A stretch of DNA of 64,000 bases from Polaromonas sp. C04 (GTDB lineage Bacteria > Pseudomonadota > Gammaproteobacteria > Burkholderiales > Burkholderiaceae_C), in contig NZ_MUNS01000032.1 of NCBI RefSeq assembly GCF_002002705.1, positions 19,662 through 83,661 on the forward strand. Direction: 5' to 3'. This document shows positions 15,251 through 26,458 of this stretch, piece by piece. Numbering within the stretch: the stretch's first letter is position 1; the number at the start of each line of letters is the position of its first letter. The notes under the pieces were generated by a model, which had not been told where the DNA came from, did no database searches, and was given only the letters and a program-made list of their open reading frames with translations. Position numbers and translations under genes: made by a program.

Positions 15251-16987
15251 TTACTTCGTCTGCTCCGCCTCTTGCAGCGTGCGCCACATCACCTTGCCGC
15301 TGCCGCTCTTGGGCAGCGCGTCGACGAACTGCACGATGCGCGGGATTTTGTACACGGCCATGTGCTCGCGGCACCAGTCGATGAGTTCCTGCTCGGTCAG
15401 CTTGCCCTTGTGGGACGCGCGCAGCACCACCACGGCCTTCACCGTCTCGCCGCGGTAGCTGTCCTTGGCCGAGATGATGCAGGCCTCCTGGATCGCGGGG
15501 TGCCGGAACATCAGGGCCTCGACCTCGGCCGGCCAGACCTTGAAACCGGAGGCGTTGATCATGCGTTTGAGCCGGTCGGTCAGGAAGAAATAGCCATCCT
15601 CGTCCACGTGCCCCAGGTCGCCGGAGCGAAAGAACTTTTTGCCTTCGAATTCGATGAAGGCCTCGGCCGTTGCGTCGGGCCGCTTCCAGTAGCCCGCAAA
15701 CACCTCGGGGCCATGAATGATGATTTCGCCCTGCTCGCCCTGCGGCACTTCCTGCAGCGTGTCGGGATTGACGACGCGCGCATCGGTACTCATGAAAGGG
15801 ATGCCCAGACATTGCTGCTTGGGCGCATCGGGCGGATTGCTGTGCGACGGCGCAGCGGTCTCGGTGAGCCCGTAGCCTTCGGCATAGCGCAGCCCGAACT
15901 GCTCGAACAGGCGCTGTGCGACCGCCTGCGGCATCGCCGCACCACCCCCGCCAATGGAGACCAGGCTGGACAGGTCGTACTGGTCGAAGTGCGGGCTGGC
16001 AAGCAGGTCTATCACCATGGTCGGAATGTTCGTCCAGTGCGTGACGCGCCACGCCGAGATGAGCCGCCCGGCCAGGTCGCGGTCCCAGCGCGGCATCACC
16101 ACCATCGTGGCCGCGGCGTAGATGGCGGCGTGCATCTGGCTGACCATGCCGGTGATGTGAAACATCGGCACCACCGCGAGCGTGACGTTTTCCGGCGTGC
16201 CGGTGCCCCACAGGCAACTCGCGACCGTGTTGTGCATGATGCTGGCGTGCGTGTGCATGCAGCCCTTGGGCAAGCCCGTGGTGCCGCTGGTATAGGGCAG
16301 GATCGCCAGGTCTGCAGGCCCTGCCGTGTGCGGGGGCGCCTCCCCCGCGGCCCCCAGCGCATCGATCCATGCGATCACCCGGCCACCGCTCAGGCTTGGT
16401 GGCGCACGGCGCGTCGTCAGCCACGCCATCCAGGCGGCGGGCGGCGCATTCTCGCCCTGCACCTGGGCGTCGAAGGCGTCGGTGAAGTGCGTCACGATCA
16501 GGTGCGACAAGCGCTCGGATGCGGGCAGCGCATCGCTGGCCTGTGCCAGCTCATCCGCCAGGTCGGCCGTGGTGAGGGCGACCTTCGCATCGGGATCGTT
16601 GATGTAGTGCTTGAGCTCCTCGGCGCGGTTCATCGGGTTCACCGGCACCACCACGGCGTTGGCGCGCAGGATCGCGAAATGCGCGATCACGAGCTGCGGG
16701 CAGTTCTGCATGCACAGCACCACCCTGTCACCCTTTTGCACGCCCAGCCCATGCAGGCAGGCCGCCAGGCGATCTGCTTTTTGTAGCAGATCGGCATAGC
16801 TGAAGGTACGGCCGAAGAACACCAGCGCAGCCTTGTCCGGGTAGCGCAGCGCGCTGACGACCAGGTTTTGCCACAGCGAGTTGGCCGGCGGCGTGAGCCG
16901 GTACGGCAGGCGCTTGGGCCAGAACCGATAGTGCGCGGGTACTTTGGCGGCAGGCTGATCAAGTTGCGAGGACGTCACGGCGGTCAT
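15251..16987 (-). CDS. Acyl-CoA synthetase (AMP-forming, long-chain fatty acid--CoA ligase type)
   Basis: A 578-residue ANL-superfamily enzyme. The P-loop-like A3 motif is YTSGTTGLPKG, A5 is EGYGLTETA, and A7/A8 include YFFLTDRLKRMINASG. The catalytic Lys is in KSGSGKVMWR near the C-terminus. It activates a carboxylic acid through an acyl-adenylate to the CoA thioester; chain length is not predictable here. I chose MTAVTSSQ because GAGAGGAAAC lies about 8 nt upstream. It is divergent from the P1 peptidase gene across about 150 bp. Neighbouring SDR and Nudix genes suggest lipid metabolism, but they are separate transcripts. Confidence 0.9.
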   Translation of the reverse strand: MTAVTSSQLDQPAAKVPAHYRFWPKRLPYRLTPPANSLWQNLVVSALRYPDKAALVFFGRTFSYADLLQKADRLAACLHGLGVQKGDRVVLCMQNCPQLVIAHFAILRANAVVVPVNPMNRAEELKHYINDPDAKVALTTADLADELAQASDALPASERLSHLIVTHFTDAFDAQVQGENAPPAAWMAWLTTRRAPPSLSGGRVIAWIDALGAAGEAPPHTAGPADLAILPYTSGTTGLPKGCMHTHASIMHNTVASCLWGTGTPENVTLAVVPMFHITGMVSQMHAAIYAAATMVVMPRWDRDLAGRLISAWRVTHWTNIPTMVIDLLASPHFDQYDLSSLVSIGGGGAAMPQAVAQRLFEQFGLRYAEGYGLTETAAPSHSNPPDAPKQQCLGIPFMSTDARVVNPDTLQEVPQGEQGEIIIHGPEVFAGYWKRPDATAEAFIEFEGKKFFRSGDLGHVDEDGYFFLTDRLKRMINASGFKVWPAEVEALMFRHPAIQEACIISAKDSYRGETVKAVVVLRASHKGKLTEQELIDWCREHMAVYKIPRIVQFVDALPKSGSGKVMWRTLQEAEQTK

Positions 16988-17136
16988 ACAAAAGTTTCCT
17001 CTCGTCATGGGGTGGTCAAGCGCCACACCCGAGAATAGATTACCCCGCTTTCGGCAAAGGCCCTCCAGTGTCGCACCGGAGACCCCGGCGCAGACCGGGT
17101 CGCCATCCCTGTGCCGGCGTAGATAATCAAGCCGCC

Positions 17137-18225
17137 ATGACACGCCCTACCGCCAAAGCCCCCACTGCTGCCACCCATGCGATCACTTCCGCCCCGACAC
17201 CGCCCGGCCGCCGCGCACCGGGCAGCCTGACCCAGGTCGGTGGCATCGAGGTCGGCCATTTCACCGACGCGCGCCGCCCGACCGGCTGCACCGTGATCCT
17301 CGCGCGCCATGGCGCGGCCGGCGGCGTCGATGTGCGCGGCGCCGCGCCCGGCACGCGCGAGACCGATTTGCTGCGGCCCGGCAACCTGGTGGAGCAGGTG
17401 CATGCCATCGTGCTGGCCGGTGGCAGCGCCTGGGGGCTGGATGCCGCCAGCGGTGCCATGCGCTGGCTGGAAGAACAGGGCATCGGCTTCGACGTGGGCG
17501 TCGGCCTGGTCCCCATCGTGCCGGCCGCCGTGCTGTTCGACCTGCCGGTGGGCGATGCCCGCATCCGGCCCGATGCGCAGGCCGGCTACCGCGCCTGCGC
17601 CGCTGCCTCGCGCCAACGCCCGGCCGAGGGCAATGTGGGCGCCGGCGCCGGCGCAGTGGTCGGCAAGCTGTTCGGCCTGCACCGTGCCATGAAGGGTGGC
17701 ATCGGGACGGCGTCGGTCACGTTGCAGGGCGTCACGGTGGGCGCCCTCATCGCGTGCAACGCGCTGGGCGATGTGATCGACCCCGACAGCGGCCGCGTGC
17801 TGGCCGGCGCGCGCACGGCGAATGGACGCGCCCTGTTGGATAGCCGCCGCGCCATCCTGCGCGGCGAGCCGCTGAACCCCCTGCTGGCGGGCACCAACAC
17901 GACCATCGGCGTGATCGCCACGGACGCCGTGATCAGCAAGACCCAGGCGCAAAAACTGGCCCAGCTGGCGCATGACGGCCTGGCGCGCAGCATCAACCCG
18001 GTGCACACGATGTCCGACGGCGACACGCTGTTTGCGCTGGGCACCGGCCAGTCGGGCAAAACGCTGGGCATGATGCTGCTGGGCACCATGGCAGCCGAGG
18101 CCACGGCCCGGGCGGTGGTGCGGGCCGTGCAGGCGGCGCGCGGCATTAGTGTGGGCGCGCTGCACCTGCCGGCCGCGGCCGAGCTGGCGGCGCCGCGCGC
18201 GCGCGCGGCAAGCCCCTCGCGTTGA
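17137..18225 (+). CDS. P1-family (S58) aminopeptidase, DmpA/BapA-like
   Basis: A 362-residue, Ala/Gly-rich protein of the DmpA-like Ntn-hydrolase family. It has the N-terminal GSLTQVGGIEVGHFTD and LAGGSAWGLDAASGAMRWLEEQGIGF. The region around NTTIGVIATDA (about residue 255-265) matches the self-cleavage site that splits the precursor into alpha and beta chains with a new N-terminal nucleophile. Family members release N-terminal amino acids or hydrolyse beta-peptides and amides. The stop lies 11 bp before the chosen TAXI start, so the two may be co-transcribed. Confidence 0.86.
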   Translation: MTRPTAKAPTAATHAITSAPTPPGRRAPGSLTQVGGIEVGHFTDARRPTGCTVILARHGAAGGVDVRGAAPGTRETDLLRPGNLVEQVHAIVLAGGSAWGLDAASGAMRWLEEQGIGFDVGVGLVPIVPAAVLFDLPVGDARIRPDAQAGYRACAAASRQRPAEGNVGAGAGAVVGKLFGLHRAMKGGIGTASVTLQGVTVGALIACNALGDVIDPDSGRVLAGARTANGRALLDSRRAILRGEPLNPLLAGTNTTIGVIATDAVISKTQAQKLAQLAHDGLARSINPVHTMSDGDTLFALGTGQSGKTLGMMLLGTMAAEATARAVVRAVQAARGISVGALHLPAAAELAAPRARAASPSR

Positions 18226-18236
18226 GACCGCGCGCG

Positions 18237-19565
18237 ATGCCACAGGCCATGCGCCACACCCTGCTGTCGCTGCGCGATCTGCTGGTTTCAGCCGGCCCCT
18301 TTGTGCTGCTGACGGTCGCCCTGCTGGCCTTCGCCTACTGGTGGCTCGACCCGAATCCACCCCGGCACGTCACGCTGGCCACCGGCCCGGCGCAAAGCGC
18401 CTACGACGAGTTCGGCAAACGCTACAAGGCAGCGCTGGCGGTCAATGGCATCGACGTCACGCTGTTGCCCAGCGAAGGCTCCGCGGCCAACCTGCAATTG
18501 CTGCGCGACGGCAAGGCGGACCTTGGCTTCGTGCAGGGCGGCAGTGGCGATGCGCAGGGCGACACGCAAAGTGCACTGAGCTCGCTGGGCAGCCTGTTCG
18601 TGGAACCGATCTGGCTGTTCTACCGCGAAGACGCGGCGCGCAAGGTACCCGGCACGACAGACGCGACGTTGTCGAACCTGGCCCAGCTCGCGGGTCTGCG
18701 CGTGAACGTGGGCACGCAGGGCAGCGGGGTGCCCGGCCTGATGGACAAACTGCTGCAAGCCAACCGGATCGACCCCCAATCGATCCAGCTGTCGCAGTTG
18801 GCGCAGACCCCGGCCACCGTCGCCTTTCTGGGCGGCGATCTCGATGCCATCGTGTTCGTCTCGGCCCCCGAGGCACTGATGGTGCAGATGCTGCTGCAGA
18901 CGCCGGGCGTGAAGCTGATGAATTTCGCGCAGAGCGAAGCCTATTCGCGCCGCTTCGCTTTTTTGACACCGGTCGTGTTGCCGCGCGGCGTGGTGGACCT
19001 GGCCGGCGACGTGCCGCCGCAGAACGTGCGGCTGGTCGCCACCACCACCACCTTGCTGGCGCGCGAGGACACGCACCCGGCCCTGCTGCAGCTGTTCTCG
19101 CAGGCCGCGCAGACGCTGCACAGCGGCGCCGGCTGGTTCAACCGCGCACACGAGTTTCCGAACGCGAACAACACCGAATACCCGCTGGCCAAGCCTGCCG
19201 ACCGCACCTTGCGCAACGGCGCACCGCTGCTGCAGCGCTACCTGCCGTTCTGGCTGGCGAATCTGGTCGAGCGCATGTGGCTGGCGCTGGGCATCATCGT
19301 GGCCGTGCTGCTGCCGCTGAGCCGCATCGTGCCGCCGCTGTACCAGTTCAGGATCCGCTCGCGCGTGTTTCGCTGGTACGGCCGCCTGCGCGAAATCGAG
19401 CACCAACTGGAGGTCGAGCCCGCCTCATCGCCCGCACTGGTCGACGAGCTCAACACGCTGGAGCGCCACGTCGGCAAGGTCAACATCCCGCTGTCTTATG
19501 CGGACGAGCTGTATGCCCTGCGCGATCACATCGAGATGGTGCGCAAGAAACTGCTCAAGACGTGA
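18237..19565 (+). CDS. TAXI-family TRAP-type solute-binding protein, membrane anchored
   Basis: A 442-residue protein. A hydrophobic N-terminal anchor (AGPFVLLTVALLAFAYWWLD) is followed by a TAXI domain beginning HVTLATGPAQSAYDEFGKRYKAAL, with GSAANLQLLRDGKADLGFVQGG and LRVNVGTQGSGVP. A second membrane segment near residues 350-370 (ALGIIVAVLLPLSRIVPPLYQF) precedes a helical cytoplasmic tail. No TRAP membrane subunit gene is nearby, so this two-TM form may act as an orphan sensor or receptor. A TTG at 18222 also opens the frame; I prefer the ATG at 18237. Its 3' end overlaps the convergent DUF1631 gene by 11 bp. Confidence 0.85.
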   Translation: MPQAMRHTLLSLRDLLVSAGPFVLLTVALLAFAYWWLDPNPPRHVTLATGPAQSAYDEFGKRYKAALAVNGIDVTLLPSEGSAANLQLLRDGKADLGFVQGGSGDAQGDTQSALSSLGSLFVEPIWLFYREDAARKVPGTTDATLSNLAQLAGLRVNVGTQGSGVPGLMDKLLQANRIDPQSIQLSQLAQTPATVAFLGGDLDAIVFVSAPEALMVQMLLQTPGVKLMNFAQSEAYSRRFAFLTPVVLPRGVVDLAGDVPPQNVRLVATTTTLLAREDTHPALLQLFSQAAQTLHSGAGWFNRAHEFPNANNTEYPLAKPADRTLRNGAPLLQRYLPFWLANLVERMWLALGIIVAVLLPLSRIVPPLYQFRIRSRVFRWYGRLREIEHQLEVEPASSPALVDELNTLERHVGKVNIPLSYADELYALRDHIEMVRKKLLKT

Positions 19566-21834
19566 CGTCCACGCTGTTGCGCATGGCGGTTTGCGCGACG
19601 GCATCGAGTGCGCTGTCCACCACCGCCTGATCCGAGAAAACGCGCAGGGTGCCATCCTGCAGCAGTTGATCGAGCGAATGCCGGGTCATCGAGTGAGTGC
19701 TGCCCTTGACCCCGGTGAACATGAACAGGTTGCCGCGTGGACTCGCCCAGGTCAGCTGCATCCGCGTCCAGCGTCCATGCACCTGCAGTTCCACCCAGGC
19801 GCCGAGTGAAACGCCGGGCGCCGGCGTCGCAGCGGCGGCCACCGCGGCAGGGGCAGGATCGTGCGACGCGTCGGCCGGGCCGGGTGCAGGCTGAGCCGGC
19901 TCGACACGCGGCCTGGACAGCAGCGAGTCCGTCGCCTCGATAAAGCCCGACTGTTTCGCCTCGGAAGGCGCCAGCCACAGGGGCTCCTGGTCTGCGTCGC
20001 GAAACATCGCCTCCAGCTTTTCGCGCGCCAGCGCCTTGGCGTCGGTGGGCGCCGCGGCGCCGGGTGCGGGCTTGAGCGCCTGCTGGTGCAGCGCCATCAA
20101 CTGGTTGAAAAAGAGGTCCGCATCGGCCGCCGGGTAGTCGATGCGCGCCAGGCCCTCGCGCAGCTGGCCGAGCAGGGGCGCAATCATGCCCGTCAGCCGG
20201 GCAATCTCTTTTTTTGCGAACCCGGGCTGCGTGCTCCACAGCAGGTTCTTGGCCACGCTGAGGCAGCCCGCGGGGTCCACCGCGCCGTGCGGGTCCGCCA
20301 GCCTCGCCTGCGCCACCACCTGGGCCCATGGGCCGCACAGGAACGTCATGACCGGCGCCGGTGCCAGCGCGGCCTCGGGCCGCTCGCGCATCTCCCTGGC
20401 AACGCCTCGCGCCAGTTCATTGCGCTGCTCGGCCTGCGCCAGCACCTGCGTCGCCATTTTTCGTTGCTCACGCTCGTGCTCTTCCTGCCGATCCCAGACC
20501 GCCTCCAGCGACTGGAGAGCGAATTCGAAAGGCTCGGCACTGTCGATCGACACGCTCGACAGCGCATCGACCGCCTGGCGCAGGGGTTGCATGAAGGCCT
20601 CGAATCCCGCGGCATCCGCCGCCCGGTAGGCCAGGCTGCGATGCGTCATCTGCTCGATCAGGCGCCGCGCCGGATGCTGCTTGTGGCTGAAGAATCGGGG
20701 GTCGATCAGGGCCAGCCGCAACAGGGCCGGCTCGAGATCGCGCACCGCCTGCTGCACCGGGGCCAGCAAACGCGTGTCGCGCGTGATGTTTTCGACCATC
20801 AGGGCCACCACCTCGAGCCCCAGTGCCTGACCCAGCCCGCGCGCCTGCTGTCGCAGCTGCTCGCGCACCGGCATCATGGCTTGCGCTGGCGCCGGCGCGG
20901 TCGGTGCGGAATCGCTGGCCCGCTGCGCCAGGCGCTGCATCACCTGGTCCACCTGCTTCATTTCCTGCAGCGCTTCGAACGCAGCCGGCACGGTGTGGGC
21001 AAAGGCCGGCGGCAGCGGCTGCCTGCCGGAGGACTCGAACTCCCGTGCAAACCGGGCCGCGAACGAATTCTGATCCGCACCTGTGTCCAGCTCTCCGGCC
21101 AGCAGCCGGCGCAGCTGCGCCAGGGTCAGCCCGGCGGCATCCCGGCTCGCCGACGCGGGGCGGGACAAATCCGGTGTTTGCGTCACGGAGTACGCCGCCT
21201 GCGTCACGCCATGGGCGCGCAGTGATTTGCCCAACGACGCATACACGGCGCCCAGCTCCTGTCCCAACGTCGCGCCCATATGCTGCATCCAGCTCAACCA
21301 GACCAATGGCGGCACGTCGGTCTGCGCCAGCTGGTTGCGCAGCGTGCGCACATAGAGTTCCGGGCGCACCGGATTGCGATGGGCCTGAACCGTTCGCAAG
21401 CCCTGCGCCGCGCAAATCAGTGCATTGAGGTCCGTCAGCTGGTTGTCGCTGGCGAGCAGCGCCACCTGCAGTGCGCGCGCGACCTCGACGCTCTCCTGAA
21501 CCTGGGTCTCGTCCATCAGCTCAAGCTCGTCAAAACTCAGGGCCGCCGCCATCGGCTTGACCTTCTGGCCGGCAACCTCTTCGGCAAAGGCCGCCTGCAG
21601 GGCCTGCGGATACCCGGCGCAGAGCCGGGCCTCATGCCTGGCGAGCAGGCGCAGCGATTCGGCCAGCGCCTCGCGCTCCTGCGCCCCGGCGCTGCGAAAC
21701 TGCTGCTGCAGGGACAGCCGCAGCTTGCCCACCATCATCTCCATCAAGGACCCGCCGCCATCGGCCGCTTCGCGCAGGCAGCTGTCAAACAAGGCTGCGT
21801 AGGGAGCCGCCGGTTGCGCGTCGTGGGTGGTCAT
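19555..21834 (-). CDS. DUF1631 family protein
   Basis: A 759-residue cytoplasmic, strongly helical protein with no membrane segment. The layout (N-terminal helical bundle, segment RFFSHKQHPARRLIEQMTHRSLAYRAADA near the middle, and a C-terminal beta-rich PilZ-like module with GAWVELQVHGRWTRMQLTWASPRGNLFMFTG) matches the large DUF1631 proteins of betaproteobacteria, for which no biochemical function is established. The C-terminal module resembles a PilZ/c-di-GMP-binding fold, but I do not see the full RxxxR...DxSxxG signature, so c-di-GMP binding is uncertain. The gene is followed by ettA's 3' end only in antiparallel spacing: ettA lies upstream-downstream on the same strand, 18 bp away. Confidence 0.8.
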   Translation of the reverse strand: MTTHDAQPAAPYAALFDSCLREAADGGGSLMEMMVGKLRLSLQQQFRSAGAQEREALAESLRLLARHEARLCAGYPQALQAAFAEEVAGQKVKPMAAALSFDELELMDETQVQESVEVARALQVALLASDNQLTDLNALICAAQGLRTVQAHRNPVRPELYVRTLRNQLAQTDVPPLVWLSWMQHMGATLGQELGAVYASLGKSLRAHGVTQAAYSVTQTPDLSRPASASRDAAGLTLAQLRRLLAGELDTGADQNSFAARFAREFESSGRQPLPPAFAHTVPAAFEALQEMKQVDQVMQRLAQRASDSAPTAPAPAQAMMPVREQLRQQARGLGQALGLEVVALMVENITRDTRLLAPVQQAVRDLEPALLRLALIDPRFFSHKQHPARRLIEQMTHRSLAYRAADAAGFEAFMQPLRQAVDALSSVSIDSAEPFEFALQSLEAVWDRQEEHEREQRKMATQVLAQAEQRNELARGVAREMRERPEAALAPAPVMTFLCGPWAQVVAQARLADPHGAVDPAGCLSVAKNLLWSTQPGFAKKEIARLTGMIAPLLGQLREGLARIDYPAADADLFFNQLMALHQQALKPAPGAAAPTDAKALAREKLEAMFRDADQEPLWLAPSEAKQSGFIEATDSLLSRPRVEPAQPAPGPADASHDPAPAAVAAAATPAPGVSLGAWVELQVHGRWTRMQLTWASPRGNLFMFTGVKGSTHSMTRHSLDQLLQDGTLRVFSDQAVVDSALDAVAQTAMRNSVDVTS

Positions 21835-21852
21835 GGAGAATTTGAGCGGCGA

Positions 21853-23514
<1,662 letters not shown>

Positions 23515-23736
23515 CTGGTGCGTTATCTCTTTGCTAGGGTGCTGGAAAGCATGAATTATCCCAGCATGCGACAATACCGGCTGTTGCGGCGCTCCAGTTG
23601 CCCGCAATGTCAGCACTTTGCTGGGGCCAGAACCATGTGTTTAGCGCCCAACCCTGAATCCATCTGCCTTTGACTGGTGCGGTTGTTTGACACCCGCGAC
23701 AGGCCGATATCCCAGCGCCCTGGATGGCGCAAAACT

Positions 23737-25455
23737 ATGAACTTTGAAGAATTGAACCTGGCTCCGGCCATCGTCAAGGCTGTGCACGAGCTTGGCTACG
23801 AGACCCCCACGGCCATTCAGGCACAAGCCATTCCGGTGGTGCTGGACGGGCACGACATGCTGGGCGGCGCCCAGACCGGCACCGGCAAGACGGCGGCCTT
23901 CGTGCTGCCCATGCTGCAGCGGCTGAGCCTGGCCGAGGCGCCCAAGAACAAGTTCGGCGGCAAGGGCATCCGTGCCCTGGTGCTGACGCCCACGCGGGAG
24001 CTGGCCGCGCAGGTGGAGGAATCGGTCCGGACCTATGGCAAATATCTGGCGTTGACCTCGACCGTGGTGTTTGGCGGCGTCGGCATGAACCCGCAGATCA
24101 CCAAGGTCAAAAAGGGCGTGGACATCCTGGTCGCCACCCCGGGCCGTCTGCTGGATTTGCTGCAGCAAGGCGTGCTGGACCTCGGTCAGGTGCAGATCCT
24201 GGTGCTCGACGAGGCCGACCGCATGCTGGACATGGGCTTCATCCACGACGTGAAGAAAGTGCTGGCCGTGGTGCCCAAGGACAAGCAAAGCCTGCTGTTC
24301 TCGGCCACCTTCAGCGACGAGATCCGCGACCTGGCCGACACCCTGCTGAAGAATCCGCAGAGCATCCAGGTCACGCCGCGCAACACCACGGTGCAGCGCA
24401 TCACCCAGGTGATTCACCCGGTCGGCCGCGGCAAGAAAAAGGCGCTGCTGGCGCACATCATCCAGGAACAGAACTGGAGCCAGGTGCTGGTCTTCACGCG
24501 CACCAAGTTCGGCGCCAACAACGTGGCCGAGTTTTTGACCAAGAACGGCATCCAGGCGATGGCCCTGCACGGCAACAAGAGCCAGGCAGCACGCACACAG
24601 GCGCTGAGCGGCTTCAAGAGCGGCGACATTCGCGCGCTGGTGGCCACCGACATTGCTGCGCGCGGGATCGACATCGACGATCTGCCGCACGTGGTGAACT
24701 ATGAAATCCCGAACGTCAGCGAAGACTACGTGCACCGCATCGGCCGCACGGGCCGCGCAGGGGCCGACGGCGCGGCCGTGAACCTGGTGTGCCTGGACGA
24801 AGAAGGCTTCATGCAGGACATCGAGCGCTTCACCAAGCAGCAAATCGCCGTCAAGATCATCGAGGGCTTCATGCCGGAACCCGGCGAAAAGGCCGAACCC
24901 ATTGCCATGGGCCGCCAGACCATCTGGGGCGGCGCCGGCAAACCGCCGAGCCGCGACGTCATGCAGGCCGCGGCCAAGGCCGCGCGCAGCGAGATGATGC
25001 AGCGCGTGCGCGACAACAAGGCGACGCAGGGCGACCGTGGCGGCAACGGCAATGGCCGTGGAGGCCCGCGCGGCGGCCAGCGCAGCCCCGCGCCGCACAG
25101 CGACCCGGCAGCGCGTGGACCGCGCCCTGCCCAGGGCCGCGGACGCTCGGGGGGCGGCAACGGCGGCGGTTACCGTGACGGCGCAGGCGCCGGCCAGCCG
25201 GATCACAATCGCACTGCCAGCGGTGCCAACCTGAATCCGGCGCCGCGTGCGCCCCAGGGCGGCCAGCCGGACCCCATGCGCACCAGCGTGGACAGCATGG
25301 CGGAACAACGCGGCCGCAGGAGTGGCGGCGGTTTCGGTGGCGGCAATCGCAACGGAGGCTCTTATGGCGGATCAGGCGGCGGCACGGGTGGCTTTGGTGG
25401 CCGGGGCAACGGGTCTCGTGGGCCGGGAGGTTCTCGCGGCTCTTTTGGCCGATAA
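23737..25455 (+). CDS. rhlE: DEAD-box RNA helicase, RhlE type
   Basis: A 572-residue protein with the full SF2 motif set: Q motif ([14 protein letters not shown]), [27 protein letters not shown], and [10 protein letters not shown]. After the core (about residue 420) comes a long Gly/Arg/Asn-rich tail with RGG-like repeats, a disordered RNA-binding region typical of RhlE proteins. It acts in ribosome assembly and RNA turnover, especially in the cold. The start [10 protein letters not shown] is family-typical. The last 92 nt are also the beginning of the next gene in a different frame. Confidence 0.93.
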   Translation: MNFEELNLAPAIVKAVHELGYETPTAIQAQAIPVVLDGHDMLGGAQTGTGKTAAFVLPMLQRLSLAEAPKNKFGGKGIRALVLTPTRELAAQVEESVRTYGKYLALTSTVVFGGVGMNPQITKVKKGVDILVATPGRLLDLLQQGVLDLGQVQILVLDEADRMLDMGFIHDVKKVLAVVPKDKQSLLFSATFSDEIRDLADTLLKNPQSIQVTPRNTTVQRITQVIHPVGRGKKKALLAHIIQEQNWSQVLVFTRTKFGANNVAEFLTKNGIQAMALHGNKSQAARTQALSGFKSGDIRALVATDIAARGIDIDDLPHVVNYEIPNVSEDYVHRIGRTGRAGADGAAVNLVCLDEEGFMQDIERFTKQQIAVKIIEGFMPEPGEKAEPIAMGRQTIWGGAGKPPSRDVMQAAAKAARSEMMQRVRDNKATQGDRGGNGNGRGGPRGGQRSPAPHSDPAARGPRPAQGRGRSGGGNGGGYRDGAGAGQPDHNRTASGANLNPAPRAPQGGQPDPMRTSVDSMAEQRGRRSGGGFGGGNRNGGSYGGSGGGTGGFGGRGNGSRGPGGSRGSFGR

Positions 25456-26026
25456 GGCGTATTCAAGGGTTCACTGCGTGGGCCGCCGCGCCCCGCCTGT
25501 CACCCACTCCAGGCTGACGTGCCACACGGTCGACCTCAAAGCCCTGCCGGCCCTGCCCCCGGTGGACGATGTCTACATCGCGCTGGGCACGACCATCAAG
25601 GTGGCCGGCAGCCAGGCCGCCTTCCGGGCCGTGGATTATGAGGCAGTTGTGGCTGTAGCCCAGGCTGCGCGCGAATCTGGCGCTACTAAATTAGGAGTCG
25701 TCAGCGCCATGGGCGCAAACCCTCGATCGGCTGTGTTCTACAACCGCGTCAAGGGTGAGATGGAGGAGGCGGTTTGCAAACTGGGCTTTGACTCCGTTGT
25801 GATCGTGCAACCGTCTTTCATTGCGGGCGATCGCGGCAGCCTGCAACAGCCAGGCCGCAGCGCCGAAGGATGGGCCCTGTCCGCCATGCGCTGGCTTGAT
25901 CCACTGGTTCCCGCCAATTACAAGACCGTTCGGGCGGAGCAGGTCGCCCGCGCCTTGATCGGGGCCGTCAAGGCCGGGCAGCCGGGCGTGCAACGGATTC
26001 TCTCGGGCCGCATGCAGGCGCCTTGA
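25364..26026 (+). CDS. NAD(P)-binding Rossmann-fold oxidoreductase (YbjT/HTATIP2-like)
   Basis: A 220-residue atypical SDR. The N-terminus [18 protein letters not shown] contains the GxxGxxG nucleotide-binding motif. Later segments [51 protein letters not shown] (YxxxK-like) and [12 protein letters not shown] are typical of the HTATIP2/TIP30 and YbjT-like group. The start MADQAAARV at 25364 lies 92 nt inside rhlE and has GGAGG 6 nt upstream; without it the nucleotide-binding motif would be lost, so the overlap is real. A degenerate copy of the 55-bp repeat may lie at 25682-25735 (GCTAC, then GCGCC at the expected distance). Confidence 0.82.
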   Translation: MADQAAARVALVAGATGLVGREVLAALLADKAYSRVHCVGRRAPPVTHSRLTCHTVDLKALPALPPVDDVYIALGTTIKVAGSQAAFRAVDYEAVVAVAQAARESGATKLGVVSAMGANPRSAVFYNRVKGEMEEAVCKLGFDSVVIVQPSFIAGDRGSLQQPGRSAEGWALSAMRWLDPLVPANYKTVRAEQVARALIGAVKAGQPGVQRILSGRMQAP

Positions 26027-26048
26027 GGCCCGTGAGAGCGGCTCGCGG

Positions 26049-26432
26049 TCAATCCCGCACGAACAGCGTCACCAACGGGTCGGGGCCGGCCTGACGGCTC
26101 CAGTGGCCATGCACGGCCGCATCAAAACCAACCCCCTCGGGTAACACATCGGCCGAATAAAAATGCTCGCCCGGCTTGAACACGCGCGAGCTGCCGTCCC
26201 GCAAACCAATTTCCATCTCGCCGCCCAGAATGAACACCCACTGCGGCGTGGTGGTGCAGTGAAACTGGCTGCGAAAGCCCGGCGGACTGTGGCGCAACTG
26301 ATAGCCCGCCGATGGCGACAGCGGCGACAGCAGGGACTGCGGCGTGCCTTCGCTCAAGGCCACGGTTTCCTCGCGAAATTTTGCACGGCCGTCGGTATCG
26401 GTGAAGAGGATGACTTTGGTGAACACGGTCAT
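26049..26432 (-). CDS. Cupin-domain protein, last gene of the sugar-acid operon
   Basis: A 127-residue single cupin. Motif 1 region is GFRSQFHCTTTPQWVFILGGEMEIGL (Q/H and E as ligands in a reduced form) and motif 2 region is FKPGEHFYSADVLPEGVGFD. It lacks the full metal triad of classical cupins, so metal binding is uncertain. It lies 26 bp after idnD on the same strand, suggesting it belongs to the same transcript and may bind or epimerise a sugar-acid intermediate; this is an inference from position only. Confidence 0.7.
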   Translation of the reverse strand: MTVFTKVILFTDTDGRAKFREETVALSEGTPQSLLSPLSPSAGYQLRHSPPGFRSQFHCTTTPQWVFILGGEMEIGLRDGSSRVFKPGEHFYSADVLPEGVGFDAAVHGHWSRQAGPDPLVTLFVRD

Positions 26433-26458
26433 GTTGTCGTCCTGAATGGAAGGGTCGG

